A stretch of 5,830 bases of DNA, from the NCBI GenBank assembly GCA_023437755.1, contig JAEZFJ010000288.1, forward strand, positions 1 through 5,830, given 5' to 3'. Origin of the DNA: Pseudomonadota bacterium (GTDB lineage: Bacteria; Pseudomonadota; Alphaproteobacteria; Rhizobiales; Devosiaceae). A program made the translations under genes and the position numbers. A model generated the notes under the pieces. That model was not told the DNA's origin. It saw nothing but the letters and a program-made list of their open reading frames with translations, and ran no database searches. Shown here one piece after another: positions 1 through 5,709 of the stretch (the stretch's first letter is position 1; each line of letters starts with the position of its first letter).

Positions 1-29
1 CAAACGGGCCGGCGACGAGCCGGCCCTTT
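1..29 (-). terminator. GC-rich hairpin terminator downstream of bioY (possibly bidirectional)
   Basis: A perfect 8-bp inverted repeat, GGGCCGGC at 6-13 and GCCGGCCC at 19-26, encloses a 5-nt loop. Read on the minus strand it lies about 25 bases past the bioY stop and is followed by GTTTG; read on the plus strand it is followed by TTTCC. The short T tracts on both sides make it a plausible intrinsic terminator for bioY and for any gene entering from the left on the plus strand. The U tract is short, so efficiency is uncertain. Confidence 0.6.
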
Positions 30-51
30 CCACAAACTCCGCAGTTTCCCG

Positions 52-666
52 TCAGCGGCGCGACAGGACGCCCCAGATGCCGGTAACCGTCAGGGCCGCC
101 AGTGCCATCTTGAGGATGTCCCACACCACGAACGGCTGCACACCCTTCGCCCAGGCGGACGCGACGACGTTGGACTGATCGATCCAGCCGGCCTGGCCGG
201 ACATCGCCAGCAGCCAGGCAAAGCCGAGCGCCATCATGACGGCATTGCCGGCGACCATGGCACCGAACAGCGCCAGCGGCCTGCCGGAAGCGCCGCGGTC
301 GGCGGCATAGCCGGTCACGGCAGCAAGCACCAGGAAGCCAATCAGGAAGCCACCGGTCGGTCCCAGCAGATAGGCGGGGCCGCTGAAGGCGCCGGCGAAC
401 ACCGGCAGGCCCATCAGGCCCTCGAGCAGGTACAGCGAAACCGTGGCAACGCCGATGCGCAGGCCGAAGGCAGCGGCGACGGCGGCAATGGCGAAGCTCT
501 GCAGCGTCACCGGCACCGGCCAGGTCGGCACATTGATCTTAGCACACGCCGCGATGAACAGCGTGCCGAGCACCACTGTCACGAGGTTGGACGCGAGTTT
601 GGCTGCAGCGCCTTGCGGCTGGAAGCGGCCGAGAAGCGTGTTGGGCGTGGTCAAAGTCAGCGCCAT
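52..666 (-). CDS. bioY: BioY family biotin transporter, S component
   Basis: Integral membrane protein of 204 residues that binds biotin in the cytoplasmic membrane, the substrate-specific (S) component of an energy-coupling-factor uptake system. Visible family hallmarks: VPTWPVPVTLQSF at about residues 46-58, GLPVFAG at 86-92, GPTGGFLIGF at 102-111, and a C-terminal VVWDILKMALA segment. In that segment D183 and K186 match the Asp/Lys pair that contacts biotin in characterised BioY proteins. About six hydrophobic segments fit the usual fold, and the length is normal. The frame stays open upstream to 765, but the ATG at 666 has GGAAGG six bases before it (673-678) and begins MALTLTT, so the extra Arg-rich 33 residues are rejected. 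No bioM/bioN (ATPase and T-component) genes adjoin: upstream is a divergent hydrolase and downstream a hairpin terminator, so the gene appears monocistronic. It may act alone or use modules encoded elsewhere. I saw no TTAT-type BioR box in the upstream gap. Confidence 0.93.
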   Translation of the reverse strand: MALTLTTPNTLLGRFQPQGAAAKLASNLVTVVLGTLFIAACAKINVPTWPVPVTLQSFAIAAVAAAFGLRIGVATVSLYLLEGLMGLPVFAGAFSGPAYLLGPTGGFLIGFLVLAAVTGYAADRGASGRPLALFGAMVAGNAVMMALGFAWLLAMSGQAGWIDQSNVVASAWAKGVQPFVVWDILKMALAALTVTGIWGVLSRR

Positions 667-764
667 TTCATACCTTCCGTGCTTGCACATCCGAAGCGGC
701 GCGCCTCCCCGGCGTCTTCGCTTCGATCGAGGCCAAGTCTTAGTCGCTCCCCCACAGGTTCGCA
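667..764. promoter_or_regulatory. Divergent intergenic region between bioY and the MBL-fold hydrolase gene
   Basis: This 98-bp gap must hold the promoters of both divergent genes. It contains the good bioY ribosome-binding site (GGAAGG on the minus strand, 673-678) and a weak AGG at 756-758, six bases before the hydrolase ATG. The most symmetric element is GCTTCGATCGAGGC at 720-733. Its core TCGATCGA is a perfect palindrome and 12 of 14 positions are symmetric, so it could be an operator. I find no convincing -35/-10 pair and no BioR-like TTAT...ATAA box. Confidence 0.4.
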
Positions 765-1667
765 ATGCCGCCCGCTCCCGTCTTCGACACCAGTTTCGAT
801 CCCGAGACCGGGCGCCCTGTTGCCGTAGCCGAGGCGATCGTGCGCGTCACGGCCCCAAACCGGAGCGCCTATACCTTCACCGGCACCAACAGCTTTCTGC
901 TCGGCGATACGCGGCTGGCGCTGGTCGATCCGGGCCCGGACGACGCCGTCCATCGCTCGGCGCTGCTCGACGCGATCGGGGGCCGGGAGGTGGCGGCGAT
1001 CCTTTTGACCCACACCCATCGCGACCACTCCGCCGGCGCCCGGCGCCTTGCCGACGATCTCGGCGCCCCGCTGTGGTTCGGCGGCCCGCACCGGCTGTCG
1101 CGGCCGCTCCGGCGATTCGAGCGCAACACGCTGCGGCGCGCCTGCGATTGGGAGCTGATGCCGGACCTGACGTTGCGGGACGGGGAGAGCTTCGTTGCGG
1201 GGGACGTCGAGGTTACGGTGCACGCGACGCCCGGCCATTGCGCCAAACATCTTGCCTTCGGGATTGGCGAGACGCTGCTCTCCGGCGACCACGTGATGGG
1301 CTGGAACTCGACGCTGGTGGCGGTGCCGGATGGCTCGATGGCCGATTACCTCGCTTCGCTCGACAAGGTCATTGCCCTGCCCTACCGCCGCTATCTGCCG
1401 GCGCATGGTGGTGCCATTGCGGATGGTCCGGCGCATGCCGCGGCCCTCAAGGCGCACCGGGACGGCCGCAACCGCCAGGTGCTCGCCGCCGTGGCTGCGG
1501 GGGCGCGGACGATCGGGCAGATCGTTGCCAGCATCTATCCCAGCCAGTCGCTGCCGGTGCGGCGCGCCGCGGGGATGACCATTGCGGCGCATGTCGAATA
1601 TCTCGCCGACAGGGGTGAGTTGCGGACCAGGCTGACGCTGTTGGGCCTCAGGGTTTCACCGGCCTGA
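765..1667 (+). CDS. Metallo-beta-lactamase-fold hydrolase, LACTB2-like, with C-terminal winged helix
   Basis: Predicted soluble cytoplasmic metal-dependent hydrolase of 300 residues. The metal site is complete: THTHRDHSAG at 82-91 gives the HxHxDH motif (H83, H85, D87, H88), followed by TPGH (H158), SGDH (D175) and PAHGG (H214). The strand-rich N-terminal half with GTNSFLLG at 40-47 and VDPGP at 54-58 is typical of LACTB2/glyoxalase II-like MBL proteins. After the last histidine, residues about 222-290 (HRDGRNRQVL, then IGQIVASIYP, then AAHVEYLADRGEL) fit the small winged-helix domain found in LACTB2-type proteins. Human LACTB2 is a mitochondrial endoribonuclease, but bacterial relatives mostly lack a defined substrate, so a nuclease or thioesterase-like role is only possible. 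The ATG at 765 has a weak AGG six bases upstream. The gene is divergent from bioY and converges on the DUF1499 gene with 3 bp between stops. A 391-codon overlapping frame is a GC-driven shadow; the metal-site motifs fix this frame as coding. Confidence 0.93.
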   Translation: MPPAPVFDTSFDPETGRPVAVAEAIVRVTAPNRSAYTFTGTNSFLLGDTRLALVDPGPDDAVHRSALLDAIGGREVAAILLTHTHRDHSAGARRLADDLGAPLWFGGPHRLSRPLRRFERNTLRRACDWELMPDLTLRDGESFVAGDVEVTVHATPGHCAKHLAFGIGETLLSGDHVMGWNSTLVAVPDGSMADYLASLDKVIALPYRRYLPAHGGAIADGPAHAAALKAHRDGRNRQVLAAVAAGARTIGQIVASIYPSQSLPVRRAAGMTIAAHVEYLADRGELRTRLTLLGLRVSPA

Positions 1668-1689
1668 CGGCTACTCCTCCACGGCCGGT
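1658..1689. terminator. Inverted repeat enclosing both convergent stop codons
   Basis: ACCGGCC at 1658-1664 pairs perfectly with GGCCGGT at 1683-1689. The 18-base loop holds the TGA of the plus-strand hydrolase (1665-1667) and the TAG of the minus-strand DUF1499 gene (1671-1673). Because the stops are only 3 bp apart, any terminator must overlap coding sequence, and this symmetrical stem is the best candidate for both directions. It lacks a clear U tract on either side, so it may only pause polymerase or protect RNA ends. Confidence 0.3.
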
Positions 1690-2492
1690 TCCTCCGGCAG
1701 CTCCGGCTCGTCCTCGAGCGGCTGGTTGGCATTGGGGTTGTCGCGAAGCAGCGTGGTGACGGCGTCGTCTAACGCCACCAGGAAGCCTTCGATGCGCAGG
1801 CCGTTGCCGCCGAAATCATGCACGAGATCGAGCGAAGCGGAGCGCATGTCGACAGCGGACTCTGCCATGCCACCGGTGACCCGGATCACCACTTCCTCGC
1901 GCCAGCCCGCGATCGCGGTGACGCGGGCACTGATGCGGCCGGGGCTGAAATCTGCACCCGGCTCGCGCTCGGCAATGATCTCCCACCCATTGGCCATCGC
2001 CATCTGACGGACGAGGCTGAAGGTCGGCACCTGCCCCAGCGGGTAGGTGCGGGTATGGACGTTGGGGAACACCGCGGCGGCCTGGGCGGCTGGCAGCACG
2101 TGCGGGGCCGGCATGCTGCGGCTGACCGGATCGAAGATCAGCGGCAGTTCGCCCCGGTCCACCGTGGCGATATCGGTGATCTGCGGATAACGCAGCGCGA
2201 GGCTCAGATGCCAGGCGAACGGCAAGAGAGCCAGCGTGCCGAACAGCAGCCCGAGCAGCGCCCGGTCCCAGCCGAGATCACCGCTGTGCCAGAGCCTCAC
2301 GAGCGCCACCAGCGCCGACAGCACGGCCGTCGCTGCCACTGCCGCTGCAGCGATCTCGGCGATCAGGAAGACATCGCCGGAGATCAGCCGCATCCACATG
2401 AGCATGATCGGCAGCACCACCATGGGGATGGCGAGATTGCCCAGCCGCCGCGCCCAGGTAGCCCATCGTGATGTTCGGATCAGTATCCGCAA
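1671..2492 (-). CDS. DUF1499 domain membrane protein
   Basis: Protein of 273 residues of unknown function. Three hydrophobic segments (about 18-36, 41-67 and 77-99) are followed by a soluble DUF1499 domain at about 102-250. Family signatures are YPQITDIAT at 102-110, VDMRSAS at 214-220 and DFGGNGLRI at 226-234. The last 14 residues (260-273) form an acidic, proline-containing tail with eight Asp/Glu. The only in-frame initiation codon after an upstream TAG is a TTG at 2492, with GGGAAG just 3 bases before it, so initiation looks weak. The next in-frame ATG is codon 24, inside the first hydrophobic segment; the basic RTSRWATWARR stretch before it suits a cytoplasmic leader, so I prefer the TTG. 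It is the last gene of the minus-strand cluster after DUF898 and M48, with 91 bases to the M48 stop, bridged by a small open frame. DUF1499 has no established biochemical activity. Confidence 0.88.
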   Translation of the reverse strand: MRILIRTSRWATWARRLGNLAIPMVVLPIMLMWMRLISGDVFLIAEIAAAAVAATAVLSALVALVRLWHSGDLGWDRALLGLLFGTLALLPFAWHLSLALRYPQITDIATVDRGELPLIFDPVSRSMPAPHVLPAAQAAAVFPNVHTRTYPLGQVPTFSLVRQMAMANGWEIIAEREPGADFSPGRISARVTAIAGWREEVVIRVTGGMAESAVDMRSASLDLVHDFGGNGLRIEGFLVALDDAVTTLLRDNPNANQPLEDEPELPEEPAVEE

Positions 2493-2587
2493 GTGCTTCC
2501 CGCCATGTGGAGCTCGTCGACCGGCTCCGCCCTCGTCACCAGAACGGCTCTAGCAGCAACATGTTGCCTGAGCCTGAATACGCTCAT
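2480..2587 (-). other. 35-codon open frame bridging M48 stop and DUF1499 start (possible leader or coupling peptide)
   Basis: The bases at the M48 stop read ATGA on the minus strand, so an ATG (2587-2585) overlaps that TGA. From it runs a 35-residue frame, beginning MSVFRLRQHV and ending GSTCGY, with a TGA at 2482-2480. This frame ends 10 bases inside the DUF1499 gene, whose TTG start is at 2492. The geometry would let a ribosome leaving M48 restart, cross the 91-base gap and terminate beside the weak TTG start. AAGG lies a few bases before the ATG. I recognise no family, the peptide has no hydrophobic segment, and a frame this short can arise by chance in GC-rich DNA. Confidence 0.22.
2546..2574. 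repeat. Imperfect inverted repeat with a 12-bp palindrome in the M48-DUF1499 gap
   Basis: GCAACATGTTGC at 2556-2567 is a perfect 12-bp palindrome. It is flanked by GGCTC (2546-2550) and GAGCC (2570-2574), which also pair, with AG/CT pairing between and small bulges. The whole could fold into one bulged stem in the transcript. There is no T run after it on either strand, so an intrinsic terminator is unlikely. RNA processing, attenuation or a protein-binding site are alternatives. Confidence 0.35.
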
Positions 2588-3720
2588 CCGCCCTTGCGCT
2601 TGCCGACCGGCTGGGGATCGCACATGCCCTTGATGGCGCGCCACTCAGCGTCTGTGAAGGGCGGCTCGAGCCCGGTCGGGCGCTCGGCCGCCATGATCTC
2701 GAGCGCCGCCTTTCGATCGTCGGTCAGTGGATGCGTGTTCAGCAGCGCCAGGGCGCGGGCGAAATCGTCGTCTGCCCCAGCTCGGCCCACGAGATCGGCA
2801 AGCCCCGCCGGATGAAAGTCCATCCGCTGCGCCACATCTGCGGCGAAAGCGTCTGCCTGCAGTTCCGACAGCCGCGAGAAGCGGGTGTCGATCACCATCG
2901 TGCCGAGACCCGCCGCCAGCGAAATACCGGTCATGTCCCCAAGAATGAAGCCGATCAGCGCACCGGTGCCGGCGGTTGAGATCAGTTTCTCCATGCCGTG
3001 GCGATTGACGACATGACCAATCTCATGGGCGAGGACCCCGGCGAACTCGTCCGGCGTACGGGCGAGATGCAAGAGGTTGGAGAAGAAATAGACCTTGCCG
3101 CCGGGAAGCGCGAAGGCGTTCGGCACCTCCGAACGCACCACATGGATGTCGACCTCGAACGGCGTTCCCGTGCCAGCAATGGCAGCCTCGCCGAAGCGCC
3201 GGATTGCCCGGTTAGGGAGGCTCTGCGGATCGGGGTCGCACACGTCGAGCCCCCCGAGGCTCGTTTCCATCTGTTGCGCCACCGTGTCGCCGAGGCTCGC
3301 CTCCCAGGCCGGCGGCATCAGGTGGACCAGCCGGCTGGCCAGCACCGGAACCCCATAGACATAGGCGGTGATCACGGCGGCCAGCGCCAGGGTAGCGGTT
3401 ACCGCCAGCCGCATCTGACGCCCTGCCTCAGCCCGATGCCTCTGGTGCAGTTGCGGCAGGGTGGCAAGCACACGGGCGATGTTCTCGCGGCCCGCGATCA
3501 CCACGCGAGCGCCGTCGGGCTGGCCGGTCGCGCCGAGCCGCAATTCGTGCTTTCGGGTTGGCACCATCAACAGCGTATCCGCCGGCCAGCGAGCGATCTC
3601 GTTGCGCGAGTGCGGCTGGCGAATGACCAGAGTGCCAACGCTGCCGACCGTCTCGTATTCGAGACCGGCATCTTGTGCGGTCGCGACCTGCCCGTCCCAG
3701 TAGCGCGCCGGAATGGACAT
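2584..3720 (-). CDS. Membrane-anchored M48 family zinc metallopeptidase
   Basis: Zinc endopeptidase of 378 residues. The catalytic motif is HEIGH at 232-236 (zinc ligands H232 and H236, catalytic E233), and FSRLSELQADAFA at 281-293 supplies the third ligand E286. Other M48 hallmarks are NAFALPGGKVYF at 201-212 and NTHPLTDDR at 328-336. One N-terminal transmembrane segment lies at about 104-127, preceded by a basic stretch (HQRHRAEAGRQMR), which predicts a cytoplasmic N terminus and a periplasmic protease domain. A second hydrophobic stretch at about 250-278 lies between HEIGH and E286, as in many M48 proteins. Residues 1-100 form a predicted cytoplasmic region that I do not recognise. The start is the ATG at 3720, sharing one base with the upstream DUF898 stop (TGATG), which implies translational coupling; the frame's 127 extra upstream codons lie entirely inside DUF898 and are rejected. 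Family members such as BepA, LoiP and HtpX act in envelope protein quality control; a similar role here is inference. Confidence 0.93.
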   Translation of the reverse strand: MSIPARYWDGQVATAQDAGLEYETVGSVGTLVIRQPHSRNEIARWPADTLLMVPTRKHELRLGATGQPDGARVVIAGRENIARVLATLPQLHQRHRAEAGRQMRLAVTATLALAAVITAYVYGVPVLASRLVHLMPPAWEASLGDTVAQQMETSLGGLDVCDPDPQSLPNRAIRRFGEAAIAGTGTPFEVDIHVVRSEVPNAFALPGGKVYFFSNLLHLARTPDEFAGVLAHEIGHVVNRHGMEKLISTAGTGALIGFILGDMTGISLAAGLGTMVIDTRFSRLSELQADAFAADVAQRMDFHPAGLADLVGRAGADDDFARALALLNTHPLTDDRKAALEIMAAERPTGLEPPFTDAEWRAIKGMCDPQPVGKRKGG

Positions 3721-4928
3721 CAGTACGCCCCCACGTTGAGGGCGTCGGCCAGACCCTCGCCGCCAAGGGCACGATCCTCGTCCCGCGCCCGCACGGAGGC
3801 GAGCGTCCCAAGCCCGCTGATGCGAGCGCCCTGCACAATCAGCCGCCAGAAGCCGTAGCCGAGAAACAACTCGCTGGCCCAGCTGAAGCCGCCAAGGATC
3901 AGCAGGTAGCCGACAATGATGGCGCCGAGGGTCAGAAGGCTCGACTGCATGTGCCGCATGAACACTGTCAGATCGAAGCCGCCATCGGTGAAGGCTTCGC
4001 CTGCGACCGCCTGCAGCACCACGAAGCCACCGGCTGCGAGCAGGATGTAGACGCCGACAAGGGCCAGCCCGAACAGCAGATATTGGCCAAGCAGCCGCCA
4101 TGGCGACACGAGGACCGAGAGCGTCGCCTCGCCGAGCCGAACCGCGGAGAACATCCGGGTCATTTCAGTGGCGCGATAGAAGGTGGTGATCACCCCCATC
4201 ACCAGCGCCCCCAGCCCAAGAGGCACATAGGCTGTCGGATTTGCGCCCGCGCCGTCCTCCGGGAAGGCCCCGCCTTCATATGCGGCTATGGTCGCGATCA
4301 GTCCAACAACACCGGCCAGCACCCAGGCGAGATAGTAAGGCCCCGCGAGCTGCTTCAGCCCGCCGGCGAAGCCGAATTGCCGATCCCCGAACCAGGAGTT
4401 GCGGTAGCGGTAGCGCCAGAGGCTCACGGCCATGAAGGGGTAGGCAAGCCCGGCGGTCACAATCACCAGCAGCGACCACAGGAACCGACGTAGCGCATAG
4501 CTCCAGGCGCTACCCTGCTGGTCGAAACGGATGCCGCGCCACAGCGTACGGGAGAGGCGAAAATCGCGCGCCCGGTAGATGGCATAGCCCATCAGGAACC
4601 ACAGGATGACGCCAACGGCACCATAGCCGACCACCGCCGCTACCGACGATTGCGTGGAAAGGTAGAAGAACAGACCATAGAGCGGCACGAACACCGCCAG
4701 CGCCATCAGGAAGCCGAGCAGCAGTTGCGTCGCGGACCCGGTGTACTCCAGCGCGTCGCCGCCCAGTTCGGTGTTGGACCAGTAGAAGCGTCGCTTGGCG
4801 GTGGTCAGCCAGAAGCGATAGAGCCCGATGGTTGGGAGCATCAGCGCGTAGCCGCGCAACAGCGTCCAGCCGAGTTCCCCCCGCCCTCCGGTAAACCGCA
4901 CCGGCTCCGACTCAACCCCCCAGGACAT
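3720..4928 (-). CDS. YjgN/DUF898 family multi-pass membrane protein
   Basis: Polytopic inner-membrane protein of 402 residues and unknown function. It opens with the DUF898 signature: VRFTGGRGELGW at 10-21, TIGLYRFW at 33-40, and AKRRFYWSNTELGG through LEYTG at 44-64. The motif recurs in RDFRLSRTLWRGIRF at 121-135 and YPFMAVSLWRYRYRNSWFGDRQFGF at 163-187. About seven or eight hydrophobic segments follow the usual plan, at roughly 66-90, 96-116, 147-170, 197-217, 233-250, 278-306 and 330-350. The C terminus ends in GEGLADALNVGAY, common in alphaproteobacterial members. The start is the ATG at 4928, with GGAGAG five bases before it (4934-4939); a longer frame from a TTG at 4991 lacks such support. 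Its TGA overlaps the ATG of the M48 gene by one base, so the two are very likely co-translated. From memory, DUF898 genes often neighbour M48 peptidase genes, suggesting a partner or substrate-presenting role, unproven. It is probably the first gene of the cluster, since 80 bp separate it from pdxH. Confidence 0.9.
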   Translation of the reverse strand: MSWGVESEPVRFTGGRGELGWTLLRGYALMLPTIGLYRFWLTTAKRRFYWSNTELGGDALEYTGSATQLLLGFLMALAVFVPLYGLFFYLSTQSSVAAVVGYGAVGVILWFLMGYAIYRARDFRLSRTLWRGIRFDQQGSAWSYALRRFLWSLLVIVTAGLAYPFMAVSLWRYRYRNSWFGDRQFGFAGGLKQLAGPYYLAWVLAGVVGLIATIAAYEGGAFPEDGAGANPTAYVPLGLGALVMGVITTFYRATEMTRMFSAVRLGEATLSVLVSPWRLLGQYLLFGLALVGVYILLAAGGFVVLQAVAGEAFTDGGFDLTVFMRHMQSSLLTLGAIIVGYLLILGGFSWASELFLGYGFWRLIVQGARISGLGTLASVRARDEDRALGGEGLADALNVGAY

Positions 4929-4970
4929 CGCTGCTCTCCACCTTGCCCCGACGGCTAGCCAAGTTCCTTC

Positions 4971-5000
4971 CGCGCCACCCCATCTGATCAAGGGGGCGCG
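4971..5000. repeat. Imperfect hairpin between pdxH and the DUF898 gene
   Basis: CGCGCC at 4971-4976 pairs with GGCGCG at 4995-5000, and CCC within 4978-4981 can extend the stem to GGG at 4992-4994 across a bulged A. The loop is about ten bases and contains TGATCA. On the minus strand it begins 9 bases after the pdxH stop. It is followed by GAAGGAAC, not by a T run, so it is at best a weak terminator or an RNA-end stabiliser partly separating pdxH from the DUF898 operon. Confidence 0.3.
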
Positions 5001-5008
5001 TCACCCTG

Positions 5009-5632
5009 TCAGGGATACAGCCGCTCGCTGGTCCAGCCGGCGCCATCGCGCACGAAGCGGACGCGGTCGTGCAGGCGGAACTGGCCGTCCTTCCAGAACT
5101 CGATCTGCGTCGGCACGATGCGAAAGCCGGACCAGTGCGGCGGGCGGATCACGGTGCCTTCGCCTGCCGCTGCCGTCAGTTCCTCGACCCGGGCCGTCAG
5201 CTCCTCCTTGCTGGCCAGCGGCCGGGACTGCTGCGATGCTGCGGAGGCGATCTGCGATCCGCGTGGGCGGGAGCCGAAATAGGCATCGGCCTCTTGTGCG
5301 CTCACCACTTCCACCGGGCCGCGCACCCGCACCTGCCGCCGCAACGACTTCCAGTGCATGACAAAGGCGGCCTTCGGGTTGGCCAGCAGTTGCCGGCCCT
5401 TGTCGCTCTCGAAATTGGTGAAGAAGCAGAAGCCACGCGCATCCCGCGCATTCAGCAGCACCATGCGCACATCGGGCATGCCGTCGGTATCCACTGACGC
5501 CAGCGCCATGGCGTGCGGGTCGTTCGGCTCAGACTCCTTCGCGAGCGCGAACCACTCCTCGAACACAGCGATGGGGTCGAGCCCGCTGCGGTCGCTGTCA
5601 TCGAACAGGCGGTCGGTGAGGGTATCGAGCAT
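5009..5632 (-). CDS. pdxH: Pyridoxamine/pyridoxine 5'-phosphate oxidase
   Basis: Cytoplasmic FMN enzyme that oxidises pyridoxamine or pyridoxine 5'-phosphate to pyridoxal 5'-phosphate with O2, the last step of the DXP-dependent vitamin B6 route and of salvage. Numbered from the upstream ATG (209 residues), motifs are VRMVLLNA at 57-64, FFTNFESDKGRQL at 72-84 and RRQVRVRGPVE at 100-110 for FMN and the fold. AYFGSRPRGSQIAS at 119-132 gives Y120, R124 and S128, matching the phosphate-binding Tyr129, Arg133 and Ser137 of E. coli PdxH. FRLHDR at 187-192 gives R188 and H190, matching Arg197 and His199. The protein ends ERLYP, and no key residue is missing. Two ATGs lie at 5638 and 5632. GGAG abuts the first with no spacer but sits six bases before the second, so I choose 5632 (207 residues); 5638 remains possible. 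The gene is divergent from the J-domain gene, and DUF898 follows in the same direction 80 bp downstream. Confidence 0.95.
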   Translation of the reverse strand: MLDTLTDRLFDDSDRSGLDPIAVFEEWFALAKESEPNDPHAMALASVDTDGMPDVRMVLLNARDARGFCFFTNFESDKGRQLLANPKAAFVMHWKSLRRQVRVRGPVEVVSAQEADAYFGSRPRGSQIASAASQQSRPLASKEELTARVEELTAAAGEGTVIRPPHWSGFRIVPTQIEFWKDGQFRLHDRVRFVRDGAGWTSERLYP

Positions 5633-5656
5633 CGGCATCTCCGCTGCCCCGGCAAC

Positions 5657-5709
5657 TGGACAAGGCGGGGGGGCGTCGCCATATAGGACTCAAATCCGGG
5701 GCGCGACAA
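5657..5709. promoter_or_regulatory. Candidate overlapping divergent promoters for pdxH and the J-domain gene
   Basis: The gap between the two divergent genes has one AT-rich spot, CATATAG at 5680-5686. On the plus strand TGGACA (5657-5662, one mismatch to TTGACA) and TATAGG (5682-5687) are separated by 19 bases. On the minus strand TTGTCG (complement of 5704-5709) and TATATG (complement of 5680-5685) are separated by 18 bases. The two -10 elements share bases, so initiation may be mutually exclusive. GGGGGCG (5669-5675) and CGCCCCC (5710-5716) form a 7-bp inverted repeat around the AT-rich spot, possibly an operator. Both promoters are weak matches judged by eye. Confidence 0.3.

Noticed and set aside
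667..765. 33-residue N-terminal extension of BioY, or a start at an ATG at 690
   Set aside because: Arg-rich, not BioY-like, and overlapping the divergent control region. The ATG at 666 has the best-spaced ribosome-binding site.
657..1592. 311-codon minus-strand open frame opposite the MBL hydrolase
   Set aside because: Low-complexity Arg-rich translation without recognisable domains. The opposite strand carries a complete metal-binding hydrolase.
443..1618. 391-codon plus-strand open frame overlapping bioY and the MBL hydrolase
   Set aside because: Its product is Arg/Ala/Gly-rich with no family pattern. It lies out of frame with the HxHxDH-containing hydrolase and antisense to bioY, as expected of a GC-driven shadow.
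2998..3858. 286-codon plus-strand frame opposite the M48 and DUF898 genes
   Set aside because: Antisense shadow; the minus strand has clear HEIGH and DUF898 motifs in a coupled gene pair.
3721..4101. 127-codon upstream extension of the M48 frame
   Set aside because: Lies wholly inside DUF898 in another frame, has Arg-rich composition, and the TGATG overlap gives a natural start at 3720.
3675..4493. 272-codon plus-strand frame opposite DUF898
   Set aside because: His/Pro/Gln-rich translation typical of the complement of a hydrophobic membrane-protein gene; no family pattern.
4929..4991. Longer DUF898 start at a TTG (4991)
   Set aside because: The ATG at 4928 has GGAGAG at five bases and begins just before the conserved FTG motif; the extension adds no family sequence.
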